A stretch of DNA of 64,000 nucleotides, taken from assembly GCA_026545765.1 (NCBI GenBank), contig CM048840.1:14698765-14762764 (forward strand). Direction: 5' to 3'. The stretch is from Plantago major (Eukaryota > Streptophyta > Magnoliopsida > Lamiales > Plantaginaceae). Both the position numbers and the translations under genes were made by a program. Below are positions 34,469-45,650 of this stretch, piece after piece. The notes beneath the pieces are model-generated. The model worked only from the letters and a program-made list of their open reading frames with translations, was not told where the DNA came from and made no database searches. Position 1 is the stretch's first letter, and each line of letters opens with the position of its first letter.

Positions 34469-36384
34469 TTATTCTGGCTCATATACAAGCTGACATGACT
34501 CTTCCATCCTCTGATTCATACGAGCCTGCTCATCCCTGAGATTTCCAATCTCAGTCTGGAGAGGAGTCACTGCTTGATTCACCCTTTGCTCTACCTGCAC
34601 GTGTGTGTAAACACCACCATGTCCACGAGATTCTTTGGGACGGAGAAGCTCTGTGTCAGTGTCTCGCCATAACTACCAAGACCATAAACCCGACCCTTGT
34701 TGTCGGGTGGGTTGACCTGTAGAAAGATCCGGTCTTGTTCTTCCACGGACAACTCCTCACCCTCGAGCAGCCTCTTCGCAATGATCCGCTCCACCTCACT
34801 CTGTAATAGTCAAGTGTATACGAAATGAGCTACAATTTCATATTTAATTTATAATACACATGCATATACAACTGTAACACTTAGCAAATACACATACCGC
34901 AATAAGCTCGGACTTCTGGTCCACCCAAATGCCGTTCTTGAACTTCCTCATCTTCATTTGCTCTAGGCAAGTCTTGGGTTGGTTCAGGTTCAGCTAAAGA
35001 ACATTATATATTGCAACAAGTAGTTAGTAAGTTGGTAGGAATGCAAACAAGTGATAAATTGGTATAAATGAAAGCACACATATATACTTACCGACATCTG
35101 GCGATCAGTGACAACAGCTCGTGACCCGTAGTGGTGCCTGGAAGAGCCCTTGCCATCTCGCGGCTCAGTCAGCCGGTTCTGCCTGTTCTTGTAGGACTGA
35201 TCCTCGACGTGATTAATGCTCCAATACTCATGCCACATAGCCCACTCTTCATCCCCAATATGCCTGTACTATGGCGGCTTTCCTTTGTCTCGGTATTTTT
35301 TCATGTCAGCCACCATATGCCTATACAGGTCAGAGCCCAAACTCTCGAAAACAGGCCACATCTGGGGAATAAAGCCAGTCGAAATGTAGTATTTTTTCTA
35401 CATTCCAATTTCATTCAAAGTAAAAATTAATGCCCCAAGGTCACAATTTTAAGATAAACAATGGTGACTAACATATCACCCAAGTAAGTGGCTAACATAC
35501 CACACAAATTGTCCTAGAATTTACTAACACAATGGTGACTAACATATCACCCAAGTAAGTGGCTAACATACCACACAAATTGTCCTAGAATTTGCTAACA
35601 CAATGGTGACTAACATATCACCCAAGTAAGTGGCTAACATACCATACAAATTGTCCTAGAATTTACTAACACAATGGTGACTAACATATCACCCAAGTAA
35701 GTGGCTAACATACCACACAAATTGTCCTAGACTTTACTAATACAGTGGTGACTAACATATCACCCAATTAAGTGGCTAACATACCACACAAATTGTCAAA
35801 CTAGTTCATTAATCGATTCTCTCTACAAATAAAGCATTGTAACATTTACCACAACAAATTGTAACATTTAAGCTTACCTGAAGCTCATCAAAGTAGAAGT
35901 GCTTCGTCTCAGCCTTCAGTGTGCTCCACTTTTCGCCTCGCTGGCCCGGCAACTCCCTCCTAAGCTTGAATATCTCATGCAGGTCGTCTGAAGATTGCGG
36001 ATGCCACAACCTGCAATTATGAATGACATATAGAAGAGTACATATATTTATTAGACAATTCATGTGACATATATATAAACACTTATCTTAAGTTATGTTC
36101 TACAAATGTATATATAATACTTACTTCCTCCTGCCATTAGGGAACAACACCAACTTTCCCTCCCACATAGCCCCATCGACGATCTCGGTATATGGACACC
36201 CGTCAGGCGGGTACTGTCCTGGCCCATAACCACCACCAGACGTCCCCGTGCTCGATCCACTGGGAGTCTGACTAACATGAGAGTAGCTGCCCGATCCACC
36301 TGGGCTACTCTCATCAGTCAGTGGTGAACCCTGGGTCCCACTAGAGCTGGGAATCTGGTAACTACACTTTCTTTGCCGGGGCAT
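34469..36384 (-). pseudogene. CACTA second gene: plant transposase, Transposase_24-like (Ptta/En/Spm)
   Basis: Exons can be traced by splice sites: 36384-36122 (start MPRQRKCSY, Ser/Gly/Pro-rich; donor GTAAGT), 36011-35880 (LWHPQSSDDLHEIFKLRR), 35397-35092, 34993-34898 and 34800-34469. The conserved 'GRVYGLGSYGE' motif near 34680 and the 'SYKNRQNRL' motif near 35170 match the plant transposase (Ptta/En/Spm) family. Exon 3 has an in-frame TAG (around 35272) and the last exon has a frame change, so the gene is dead. The third intron-like gap at 35461-35800 holds a 71-bp minisatellite. The start lies directly after a TTTTTGCAG acceptor-like sequence and is fused in frame to the truncated TNP2 upstream. 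Confidence 0.7.
35461..35800. repeat. 71-bp minisatellite, about five copies
   Basis: The unit beginning ATGGTGACTAACATATCACC starts at 35461, 35532, 35603, 35674 and 35745 (the last variant starts AGTGG). The period is exactly 71 and there are few differences. It lies within an intron of the CACTA second gene. Confidence 0.95.
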
Positions 36385-38309
36385 CTGCAAAAAGCACATG
36401 ACAAACACAAACAGCTTGTTCCTAGCTTCAATGTCAATTGTGTAGGCTGCCTTGGGCCACAGTCCCTTATCATTCCGCTTTGTCAACTCTGGCCTATTAC
36501 AAAATGTATCCAACTCAGATATAGATTTAACTGTATCCTTTGTTTTCCCTGTAATGTTGCAAATCGTGTTGAAGCAGTTTTCGAACACGTTCTTCTCCAT
36601 GTGCATGAAATCCAAGTTGTGACGGATAAGAAGAGTGCTCCAATAAGCAAGTCCCAGAAGATGCTTCTCTTCTTCCATCCACAATTTTTGCTAATTTTAT
36701 CGTTATGCTTCTCCGACCCAAGTTCAGTTACTTTCATAAGACCCAGCCTTTCTATCTCTGCAAGTATCTGTGCACCAGTAAGTTTTGTCGGGGGCCCTTT
36801 CATTTCTACTCGACCCTTCAAGAATTGAGTCTTGTTCTTCCTGGACGGATCATCTTTTGGTAGAAACCTACGATGATCAAACCAACATTCCTTTCCGCTC
36901 TCCTTCAGTCTAAATGCACTACTGTCGTCCAAACAATGTGGACAAGCATTAAAGCCTGCGGTTTTCCTTCCAGATAGCATGGAGTAAGCTGGAAAATCAC
37001 TCACGGTCCACATGAGTCGCTCTCAAGTTGAAGTTCTTCTTCGTTGACACATCATATGTTGGGATACCTTTTCCCACAACTCGATCAGCTCCTTGATTAG
37101 GGGCGCAAGAACACATCCACCTTCATCACGGATCATATGGACTGGCACCAAAGCGATCGAACATGAACGGTTCCTTCATGCACTCACCGGGGTTATGCAG
37201 TGTCAAGATAATCGGCAACAAGAGTACTTCCGGTCACTTCGAAAGGGTTAAAACCATCCATAAAGGCCCAATCGTACATTTCTAGGCTCGCTACAAACTC
37301 CAGATAGCTCGTCAAGTGTTTCCATGCGGTGAGTCGATGGATGCTCCATTCTACCCTCTACCGAATACTCTCTCCTTGTGCCGCATTTTATCAAGACAAG
37401 CACTTGAAGCGTCTAACCTCTTCAAACGAGATGCTAGAGGGAAATACCACATTTTCTTATGTGGGAGATTTTTCTTCTGACGTTTCTTTGAGGCGCCCTC
37501 CTTGTAACGCTTGTACCGGTCCTTACCACAGAACTTGCACTTCAGTAGATCTTTATCCTCCTCCCAATAAATCATGCACATACCCTCACAACAATCTATG
37601 GTTTCCATGGGCAACCCCATCCCTTGCATCTTTTTCTTCGCCTGGTAAAAGTTGGTGGGAACTAGGTTTGGTTCTGGACAAAGCTCCGACATTACTTGTA
37701 CCCATTCATTGAAGCTCGATTCAGATTGTTGGCCATTAGCCTTACAACTCATTAGCCGAGCCAACAATGACAATTCGGTGTGCTTACACCCCGGATAAAA
37801 CGGCTTCTTTGCGGATTCCATCAAGTCGAAGAAGACCTGATCCTTAGGATTCGGAGGCTCCTCCGCATCCCCCTCGGTTACTGGCTCCTGGTGTCCATGT
37901 ACTCTGGACCCGCAATATCATATACCATTTGCTCAACCCGTTCATGATCATTATTAGCATCAGATGTAGAAGTATTTTGAGTACTTCCCATCACAGTTTC
38001 TTGTTTTCTTTTACGCTTCCCCAATTCTCATAATTCATGAACGGCTTGTATGTCTCACCATGAGAAGTCCATACGTCATACTCAGCTACAAACCCCTTAC
38101 GTTTCAAGTGTTCCACTACCGTTTCTGGAGGTAAAAATTGCTTATTTCTACATTTATACTGGGTGCAAGGGCACTTCATCATCCCCCCCACTCAAACAAT
38201 TAGTCTGTGTCAGTGCAAATGTAACGAAGGCATCAACCCCTTCCACAAAACTAGGTAAAACTCTCCCATTAACTATCCTTTGGTACATCCATGAACGATC
38301 GATGTTCAT
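36385..38309 (-). pseudogene. CACTA TNP2/TNPD transposase, truncated and frameshifted
   Basis: Starts at the ATG at 38309 (NIDRSWMYQRI...), the transposase-associated domain. It continues at 38191-37991 (CPCTQYKC, HLKRKGFVAEYDVW, HGE) after a frameshift at a C/G homopolymer near 38186-38192. Bases 37824-37351 carry the TNP2 region (PFYPGCKHTELSLLARL, NFYQAKKKMQGMGL, CEGMCMIYWEE and the KCKFCGKDRYK finger). Bases 37013-36680 carry WTVSDFPAYSMLSG, ACPHCLDD and FDHRRFLP. Bases 36670-36385 carry RHNLDFMHMEKNVFEN. The family's C-terminal half is missing; the frame runs straight into the second gene's start. Bases 37030-37340 are rich in CG and poor in CAG/CTG, and are unreadable. Confidence 0.88.
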
Positions 38310-39224
38310 TGGATGATTATATAACCTGACACGTTTGAATTGATTAGATCGTATTTTTTCAACTCGATTCCCATTTCTTGCATGTTATAAAGTTTATGTC
38401 TCTTACCAAAATTCCCATTACAAATAAAGCATTCCAACCCTTTAATGCGAATTTATAAATTATAAATTACATGCATTTTATGAATGTAATCACCAAATTA
38501 TATCAACACACTTCATTAATTAAATTCTCATAATTTATAATCTAGTACATGTATAAATTTATCAAATGAAACAATTGCAAATCTTAATTAACATACTAAA
38601 CATACTTAAATCAAAACTACGACATGCTTAACATTATACTAATTAACAATTCAAATAATTTCACATCTCAAAGTTAATTAAACATACAATTACAATTGCT
38701 TAAATTAGACTAAATTAACTAAATTTTCCAAATATGTCAAAAAGTTAGGGTTTCAAAATGAGGTACTAAATCTTCATAATTTTACTAAATATACACCAAT
38801 ATCAAATTAATTAAAAGTCCAACATACTTACAAACATACTATACTAAAAATTCAAATTCACAATCAATATATATCAATTGCACATCTCAAAGGTAAAACA
38901 TTACCTAATTACATCTAAACTAAGTACTTTATACTCTCCATTTACATTCAATTGCTCAAATTAGTCCAAAGTAACAAAATTCCCAAATATAAAAAATTAG
39001 GGTTTACCTTCGAATCCGGAGAAATGAGCGGATGGAATTTGAAATTGACGGCACAATTGACCTCCTTGATTCACGAGCTTCGAATTTACACGAAGAATGG
39101 ACAAAATGGTTGAGATTTGGACCGGAATGGCTTTGGGCGAAATAAGGAGAAGAAAGGAAGAAGAATGAGGAAGAAGAGAAAATGGGGAAGGAAGCATTCT
39201 GCTTCCCGTAAAAAACTGGAACTC

Positions 39225-39545
39225 TAGTGACGGATAGGCTATCCGTCGCTAATAACGACGGATAAGCCTATCAGTCGTTAGAGTTCCAGTTTTTTTTATA
39301 AAAAAAATATTTTCCCTTTTTTTTTTCTTGGTCAAAGAATCTAGCGACAGATAGATTATCCGTCGCTAGGTTTAACGACGGATAGTCGTATCCGTCGTTA
39401 ACTAAAGACGGATAAGCCTGTCCGTCGTTATGTTTAACGACGGATAGGCTTATCCGTCGTTAAACCTAGCGACGGATTTTATCCGTCGCTAGAGCTAGCG
39501 ATTCGTCGCTAGCTAGCGACGGATAGAATCCGTCGCTATTCTTCT
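39225..39545. repeat. CACTA right subterminal repeat array
   Basis: About ten direct and inverted copies of AGCGACGGATA / TATCCGTCGCT, including palindromic pairs at 39375-39480. It mirrors the left array at 33970-34245. Confidence 0.9.
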
Positions 39546-40591
39546 GTGGCTATTAACAGGCTTTCTTGTAGTGTACAAATTGCGGGTCCAAATTTTGGTA
39601 GGTAAGCCCGAATTTGTTGTTAATTAAGTATGGATTTTTGAATTTGGAGGTTAGGATTCATTTCAATTGCGGGTAATTGTTACATAGAATGAACATTTCG
39701 TTTTGTCGAATTTTTTAGTCTTTTATTATTTAGTTTTTTATTAATTTAAAAAATTAAACTTTATTTTATTTATATTATATTTTTAATATTTTACCTTTCT
39801 TATTTATATATTTTTTTCTGATTATTCAAAAATACTTTTACAATTTTTTAAAAATTTAAACCTTTTGAATTGTTTATTATTATTTTTAGAATAAATTAAT
39901 TTTATTTTATTTTTGTTATTTTATAAATTTTAATCACTTTTCTTATTTTTATATATTTTTTTGAATTATTAAAAATGCTTTCACGATTTTTTTAACTTTG
40001 AAATTCAGAATTAATATGTGCTTGACACGTGTCCTGATATTTTGCAAAAATAAAACAAATTCGTCGGTCAAAATCGAGTCAATGCCGGAAAATTGCCCGG
40101 AGTACCTCAATTGGACATGTGTTGTTGTAATGTACCTAAATTGGACATAGTAATTCTAGTGTACCTAAACTGACACTGTCTCATTATAGTGTACCAAATT
40201 TTTTTTTTACCCATTAAATTTCTAATGTTAGATTTATGTTTTATTATATAAGTGTATAGTATAGTATTATAGATGGATCTCTTCTTTTATCTTACCATTT
40301 ACTTATACTTCGTTTTCAGAGCTTCCAAAGGCTGGCATTTTAACGGTCTAGTAGGATAAGTTTTTTAATCGAATGGATTACGCAGACAAGGGTATAATAA
40401 GTAATGTATTTCGGAGTGACTTTCTCAAAGTAGTTTTTCGGCTAGATTTCCATTATAACTGCTGCTCATAAACTAGAAAAAAAAGGGACATGATCACATA
40501 AAATAAATGGGCTACTATGTCGTATCGTTGACCGAGCTTTTTCTCAAACATTTCGCGAACGTTCGGTTCGTTGGCCACCCCTAGTGACAGT

Positions 40592-40845
40592 AGTTTTGAT
40601 TGGATTATTTATGATTCCTGTGAGTGGTCTTACCTTGATCTAACATGTCTTCTCTTTGGTTTACATAGTTGCTTTCATACACATTATCAGTTTATTTTAC
40701 GTCCTCCTTATCTCCACTGTGCCAAAATAATCATTTGTATAGGGTTGTTTGCCCCTCTTTCTGCTGTGTGTTTGCAGGTTTGTTCGCGGTTGATACCTTG
40801 GTTCACACACAATAGACTCTATCTCAAGTACACTTTGGTTTTCGA
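40592..40845. other. Sequence between nest 2 and the LINE
   Basis: Open on the plus strand but without a recognisable domain. A CTGTGTGTTTGCAG/G acceptor-like site lies near 40775. The LINE-like protein sequence starts close to 40845. Confidence 0.4.
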
Positions 40846-43800
40846 TATGGACGATTCTATTGTTCAAACAATGGAGTTGAAGATGGAGTTAGAGATTATG
40901 CTGACACGGGAGAATACTATGTGGCAACAGAGGTCAAAGGCGCATTGGATGACGGATGGAGATAAGAATACTCGGTTCTTCCATGCCTGCGCTTAAAAAA
41001 GAGAGTGTGCTAATGAAATTCGTGGGCTTAAGGATGATCAAGGTATTGTACAATCTTTTGATACAACTATGAGGGAAATTGCAGTGAACTATTTTAGAGG
41101 GATTTTTACTTCGAATAATGCTCCTGTTGCTGAGGTCGATGCGGTTTTAGAGTCTATTGTGGAAAAGGTGGATGAGGGCATCAACCACGAACTGACCAAG
41201 CCTTATACAGAAGAAGAGGTAAAAAATGCTCTTTTTGAAATGTTTCCCTTTAAATCTCCCGGCCCAGATGATTTGTCAGTTGTCTTTTTTCAAAAATGTT
41301 GGAACATTGTGGGTCAGAGTGTGATAAAAATTGTTCTTGGCTACCTGAATGATCTTGTGTTGGATGTTAATTTGAATTATACCCATATACTAGTTCTTAT
41401 TCCAAAGTGCAAATCACCTGAGTACATCAACCAGTTTCGTCCCATAAGCCTGAGTAATGTCGTTTTTTAAATTGCATCCAAAGCTGTAGCGAATAGGTTG
41501 AAACCTTTTATGAACAAACATTATTTGTGAAACCCAATCTGCTTTTGTCCCTGGACGTTTGATAACTGATAATGTGTTGGTAGCCTATGAGGTTAATCAC
41601 CATCTTAACCAGAAAACAAAGGGGAGGGAGGGGCAAATGGCATTAAAATTAGACATGAGTAAACCCTACGATCGAGTTGAGTGGATTTTCCTTGAAAGAC
41701 TGCTGTGTAGATTAGGTTTCCATTCACATTTTGTCGATACTATTATGTAATGTGTACGCACTGTCTCCTACTCTAATTTGATCAATGGCAGCCCTTGTGG
41801 TCATTTTAGTCCGAAAAGGGGAATCCGTCAAGGAGAACCCTTGTCACCTTATTTGTTCCTTCTTTGCACGAAGACTTTGAGCAATCTCATTACCCGGGCT
41901 AAGGAGAGTGGGTTAGTGAAGGGTGTAAGGATAAGTCCTCGTGCGTCGGCGGTTTCGCATTTGTTATTTGCTGACGACACCTTGGTCTTTTTGTCAAGCA
42001 ACAGAGCAGACCACTATGGCATTGATGAATATTTTTGAAATGTATAGTGTTGCGTCGGGACAGGAAATAAATCTTGAGAAGTCCACATTAGTGTTTAGTC
42101 GGAATACGGAGGAGGATGTGAAGGAGAGGGTGCGGGGCATTCTTCCTGTCCAGGTCGTTGAAAAACATGAAAAGTACTTAGGATTGCCTGCGACTATGGG
42201 GAGAAATAAAAAGGAAATTTTTGCTTGGCTTAGAGATAGAGTGTGGGCTAAAATAAATTCTTATGGGGAAAAGAAGTTGTCAAAAGGGGGAAAGAGGTTC
42301 TCATTAAAGCTGTATTGCAATCAATCCCTACCTACATCATGAGTTGTTTCAAACTCCCTAACTCTTTATTGTCCGAAATTGAGTCTCTTATCTCGAAGTT
42401 TTGGTGGGGAAGCGGGGAAAAATAATGGTATGCATTGGTCTAAGTGGAGAGATCTTTGTAAAAGTAAGAGGGATGGTGGGTTAGGTTTCCGAGATTTGTG
42501 AGCTTTTAATCTTGCCCTTTTGGGAAAACAAGTTTGGAGAGTGATTGAAAATCCTTCGTCCCTTTTGTGCCGCATTTTTAAAGCAAAGTATTTCCATGAT
42601 ATTGACATTCTTAGGGCTGAGCTTAAGAGTGATCTGGCGAGTGGGTAATGGTGATTCTATTTACGTGTGGGAGGATAACTGGATCCCTGGAAATAGGTCT
42701 TTACGCCCTCGTACCCCAAATATCCATAACACAAGCCCTTTAACCATGTTTATTCTCCTTCATAATGATAATATGGGCTGGGACATGCCAATTATTGATT
42801 ATCTTTTCTGGCAGGAAGACAGTGACGAGATCTTAAAGATACCTTTGGGAGACAGGAGCAGCCCAGATATTCGAACCTGGCACCACGCAGCCCATGGCAG
42901 ATATACAATCCGCAGTACTTATTATTTGGAACTGGAGCGGCGAACTAGAGACGAGCAGGCTGTTCAAGGTAGTACCATCACCCATAATATGCGCAATTGG
43001 CAGTTTTTGTGGAAAATTCAAATCCCAAGTAAGATTAAACACTTTTGCTGGCGTGTGTTGACTGACTCTTTGCCTACTCACTTAAACCTGGTACGTAGAC
43101 ACATTTATGAGGATGATGCTTGTCCTGTTTGTTTGGGAGATGCTGAATCGGTGATACATTTATTCCGAGATTGCCATTATGCTCGCAATATTGGGCTCTA
43201 GCTAATGTGCCTACTGCTGCGCTTTATTTCGATAATAGCAGCGTGTGGGATTGGTTTACTGGTGTACGGGATAGACGAGAGGGAAGGGATTTTGTGTTCT
43301 TTGTTATATCATGTTGGAGTCTTTGATATAATCGAAACAAGATTGTACATGAGCAAAAAGGAGAAGATCCACTTGACACGTTGCGATTTGTTCAAAATTA
43401 TATTGAAATAGTGGAGATGTTTTACTCAAAAACTGGAGGGTGAGTAGAATGATAGTAGTTGTGGAGGCTGTTTGGGAGGCACCTGCTATTGGTTTAATTA
43501 GAGTAAACTTCGATGCTTCGAATAAACCACAACTGGGAGGAGGTGGCACTGGGATGGTTGGGCGTGATCATCATGGAAAAATAGTGGCATGGCGTCAAAT
43601 CCGTTTGCGATATAATTGGAGCCCGGAATTAGCGGAAGCAGCAGCAGCAAAGCAGGCAGTAGAGTTGGCAAGGGACATGGCTTGGAATCATATAATTGTA
43701 GAAGGGGATTGCGCAACTGTAGTGAAGGCTCTAAATTCACCGGAGAAGTCTTTTGCACCAATGGGACATTTGATTGGGGAAACAAGGGCATTGGTTCCAT

Positions 43801-44003
43801 TATTTGATTCCGTTAGCTTTATTTGGGCTCGTCGTGCGGCAAACGGTTCGGCACATAGATTGGCTGCTGATTGCATTACTAGTGCTCATGGAAGTGATGT
43901 TTTTCTGTTTCTTCTAAGTTGTGTCTTGTTGACATACTATTGCATGTACTCTATCCCATTTTTATGAATGAATAGAAGTCTTTTTACTATAAAAAAAAAA
44001 AAA
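40845..44003 (+). pseudogene. LINE with RT, zf-RVT and RNase H, 5' truncated and broken
   Basis: Pieces of one plant LINE ORF2 in order: RSKAHWMTDGDKNTRFFHA (end of the pre-RT region, about 40930-40995); RT blocks KSPGPDDLSVVFFQKCW (41255-41305), NQFRPISLSN (41430-41460), [15 protein letters not shown] (41642-41686), RQGEPLSPYLF (41828-41860) and the catalytic FADD (about 41970); KYLGLP (42175); zf-RVT CWRVL...CPVCLG (43045-43150); and RNase H RVNFDAS...EGDCATVVKAL (43500-43735). An A-tail follows at 43990-44003. Stops occur at 40996, 41468, 41529 and 42038, and a 59-bp deletion is present near 42628. No endonuclease domain precedes it. It would copy its own RNA at nicked DNA if intact. Confidence 0.92.
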
Positions 44004-44118
44004 AGGTCAAAACGCACACAATTTTGCAACGGGCCATAAAACATGCAAAACTAGAGTTTGACTGCAAAATGTTTGCATTTTGAACCAATCACACCCTTTG
44101 CGCATGCCCAATTTAGTA

Positions 44119-44383
44119 CTCCTTCATTCCGTTCTTCTACAAGGTTTACCTTTTGATTTTGTGTAAATTTTAAGAAAATGGAATAAAATATTAAGTAAGT
44201 GGTAAAAGTAAAATGAAGAATATGAAAAGTAAGTGAGAGAATAGATAAAGTATGAAAGAGAGTGTTTAAAAAATTAATAAGTAGAGATAGTGGGTTTCCA
44301 AGGGTTTCCAAAAAAGGAAACATTAAACTTAAAAAAACTCCCGAAAATGTAAAAAGTAAACCTTCAAAAAAAAACGGAGGGAG
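44119..44383. mobile_element. Stowaway-like MITE (copy in right duplication)
   Basis: Same 265-bp element as 2108-2372, with TA at 44117-44118 and 44384-44385 and nearly identical sequence. Confidence 0.85.
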
Positions 44384-45464
44384 TATGTGTTTGCAAATGC
44401 TTTTATTAGTGATTCTTTTACTTGTTCTTACTAAAAATTGTTTAAATTTTATTTTAAGCAAACGTTAGTAGTGTTTCATATATTATTTAAAAAGTAGCTT
44501 AAAGTTGTAAAATCATAAGTTTAATAGTTTGAAGAAAATAATTTAATTAGTTGATTTTAATTGGAAAACAAGACTACTACCTATTTAAAGCGGTTAGAAA
44601 TAACTATTGAATTGTTTTTCTGCTTCTGCAGTTACCTGCTTTTTTCTATAAAAGTATTACCAGAAGATGTAATATAAACTATCTCTACTTTAAAATCACA
44701 AAATCACTTTTTGAAGCATTTGTAAACACACACTTATTTCTCTTCAGTTTTCTCGACTTGAAGTTCTTTAAGAGTAAATTCGTTATATGTTGTTACAAGA
44801 GTAAACACAACCACTACCTTACATTTGGTTAAGTTGATACATTCTTCTCATCACTTATAAGCTATGACTGCAAATAGTCGTGGAATGGCTTCATTGGTCT
44901 GACCCGACACCATTCAATTCAATCAAGATTGGCTCATTCTTACCTAGTTGGCTAAACTTCTTACCTAATTTCACATGGATTTTGAACGTCTGATATTAAT
45001 TTCACAAATATCTGACAAATTTGATCTTGTATTGTAATTTTTTCTACAAGTTGACGAAACTGCAGTCCACGTGATCCGATTTGAAATTTGTATTGGACAT
45101 ATTACACAGGGGGTGATACACAAACTCTAATAATTCTATTAATCCCGCTTAAAAATAGTTTTTCAGAACGTTCAATAGTATTTCACAGGTAAGTTAATCC
45201 GATGTCGTGAGTATTTTGCTATTTAAAGATTACCTAAATGAGTCATTTATCATTTCAATTGGCAATTCCTAAATCAAAGATATAAAAAATTTGAAATTGA
45301 AAGCTAAAAATATCACACTGCGTGACAATTCCTCAAGTCGGTTAAGATTAGCAATTTATAACCCAATTAGCCAACTAATGCCACGTAATCCATTCCCACA
45401 AATATTCCGCTACATCAGGTCCATGTACTCCACCCACTCCCATTGGACAAAGAATCCGAAATTG

Positions 45465-45472
45465 TTCTAGAA
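45465..45472 (+). promoter_or_regulatory. TTCTAGAA heat-shock-like element upstream of the A20/AN1 gene
   Basis: The TTCnnGAA core lies about 58 bases before the TATA box, with an additional GAA four bases upstream and a CCAAT box at 45485-45489. The arrangement resembles a partial heat-shock element and would suit a stress-inducible A20/AN1 gene. No binding evidence is available from sequence alone. Confidence 0.4.
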
Positions 45473-45529
45473 TAATCTTTTCCACCAATCAAATCCGGAC
45501 AGGTGTCTTGGCCCAAGCGAACACGCATG

Positions 45530-45538
45530 TATATAATA
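45530..45538 (+). promoter_or_regulatory. TATA box of the A20/AN1 gene
   Basis: TATATAATA is followed at about 30 bases by a pyrimidine-rich leader that ends in a good splice donor at 45650/45651. Confidence 0.7.
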
Positions 45539-45650
45539 ACCGCCTCAAATAACTTTTTCGTTCATTATATACTTCTCCTTGCCCTCTCTCGCTCATCACT
45601 TTCTTCGTACTCTCTCTCTCCCTCTCTCCCCCTTTCCTGTTCGCGTGAAG

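Larger units (their letters stand above)
33954..39573 (-). mobile_element. CACTA (En/Spm) DNA transposon inserted in the MULE
   Basis: Ends are CACTACAAGAAAACAGG and CCTG...TTTCTTGTAGTG, flanked by the 3-bp duplication TAC (33951-33953 and 39574-39576). Both termini carry dense inverted copies of TAGCGACGGAT / ATCCGTCGCTA, the expected subterminal repeats for the TNPA-type protein. The minus strand carries remnants of the TNP2/TNPD transposase and of a second, Transposase_24-type gene. At 5.6 kb it is shorter than autonomous En/Spm elements, and the transposase gene is truncated. Confidence 0.95.
33534..40212. mobile_element. Long-TIR MULE inserted in the hAT-like element
   Basis: The left end GGGTAAAAAATATTTTTGG and the inverse of the right end begin long inverted repeats that can be followed for roughly 400 bp (33534 to about 33950; about 39780 to 40212). 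They include the shared blocks GGTACACTA, CAATTGAGGTACTCCGGG and TGACTCGATTTTGACCG. The 10-bp target duplication ATTAAATTTC is perfect (33524-33533 and 40213-40222). Long TIRs with a 9-11 bp TSD indicate a Mutator-like element. Apart from the CACTA insertion almost nothing lies between the TIRs, so it is a non-autonomous foldback-type element. Confidence 0.9.
32895..40583. mobile_element. hAT-like element, outer shell of nest 2
   Basis: The left end TAGTGGTGGCTAACGAACCG and the inverse of the right end TAGGGGTGGCCAACGAACCG form about 22-bp inverted ends, with further 'gttcggttcg' repeats inside. The flanking 8-bp duplication is GAGACAGT (32887-32894) and GTGACAGT (40584-40591), with one mismatch. 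Without the MULE insertion (33534-40222) the element is about 1 kb and has no transposase frame. Confidence 0.8.

Noticed and set aside
35461..35800. CRISPR-like regular repeats
   Set aside because: The whole 71-bp unit repeats with no variable spacers, and the setting is a plant transposon intron. It is a minisatellite.
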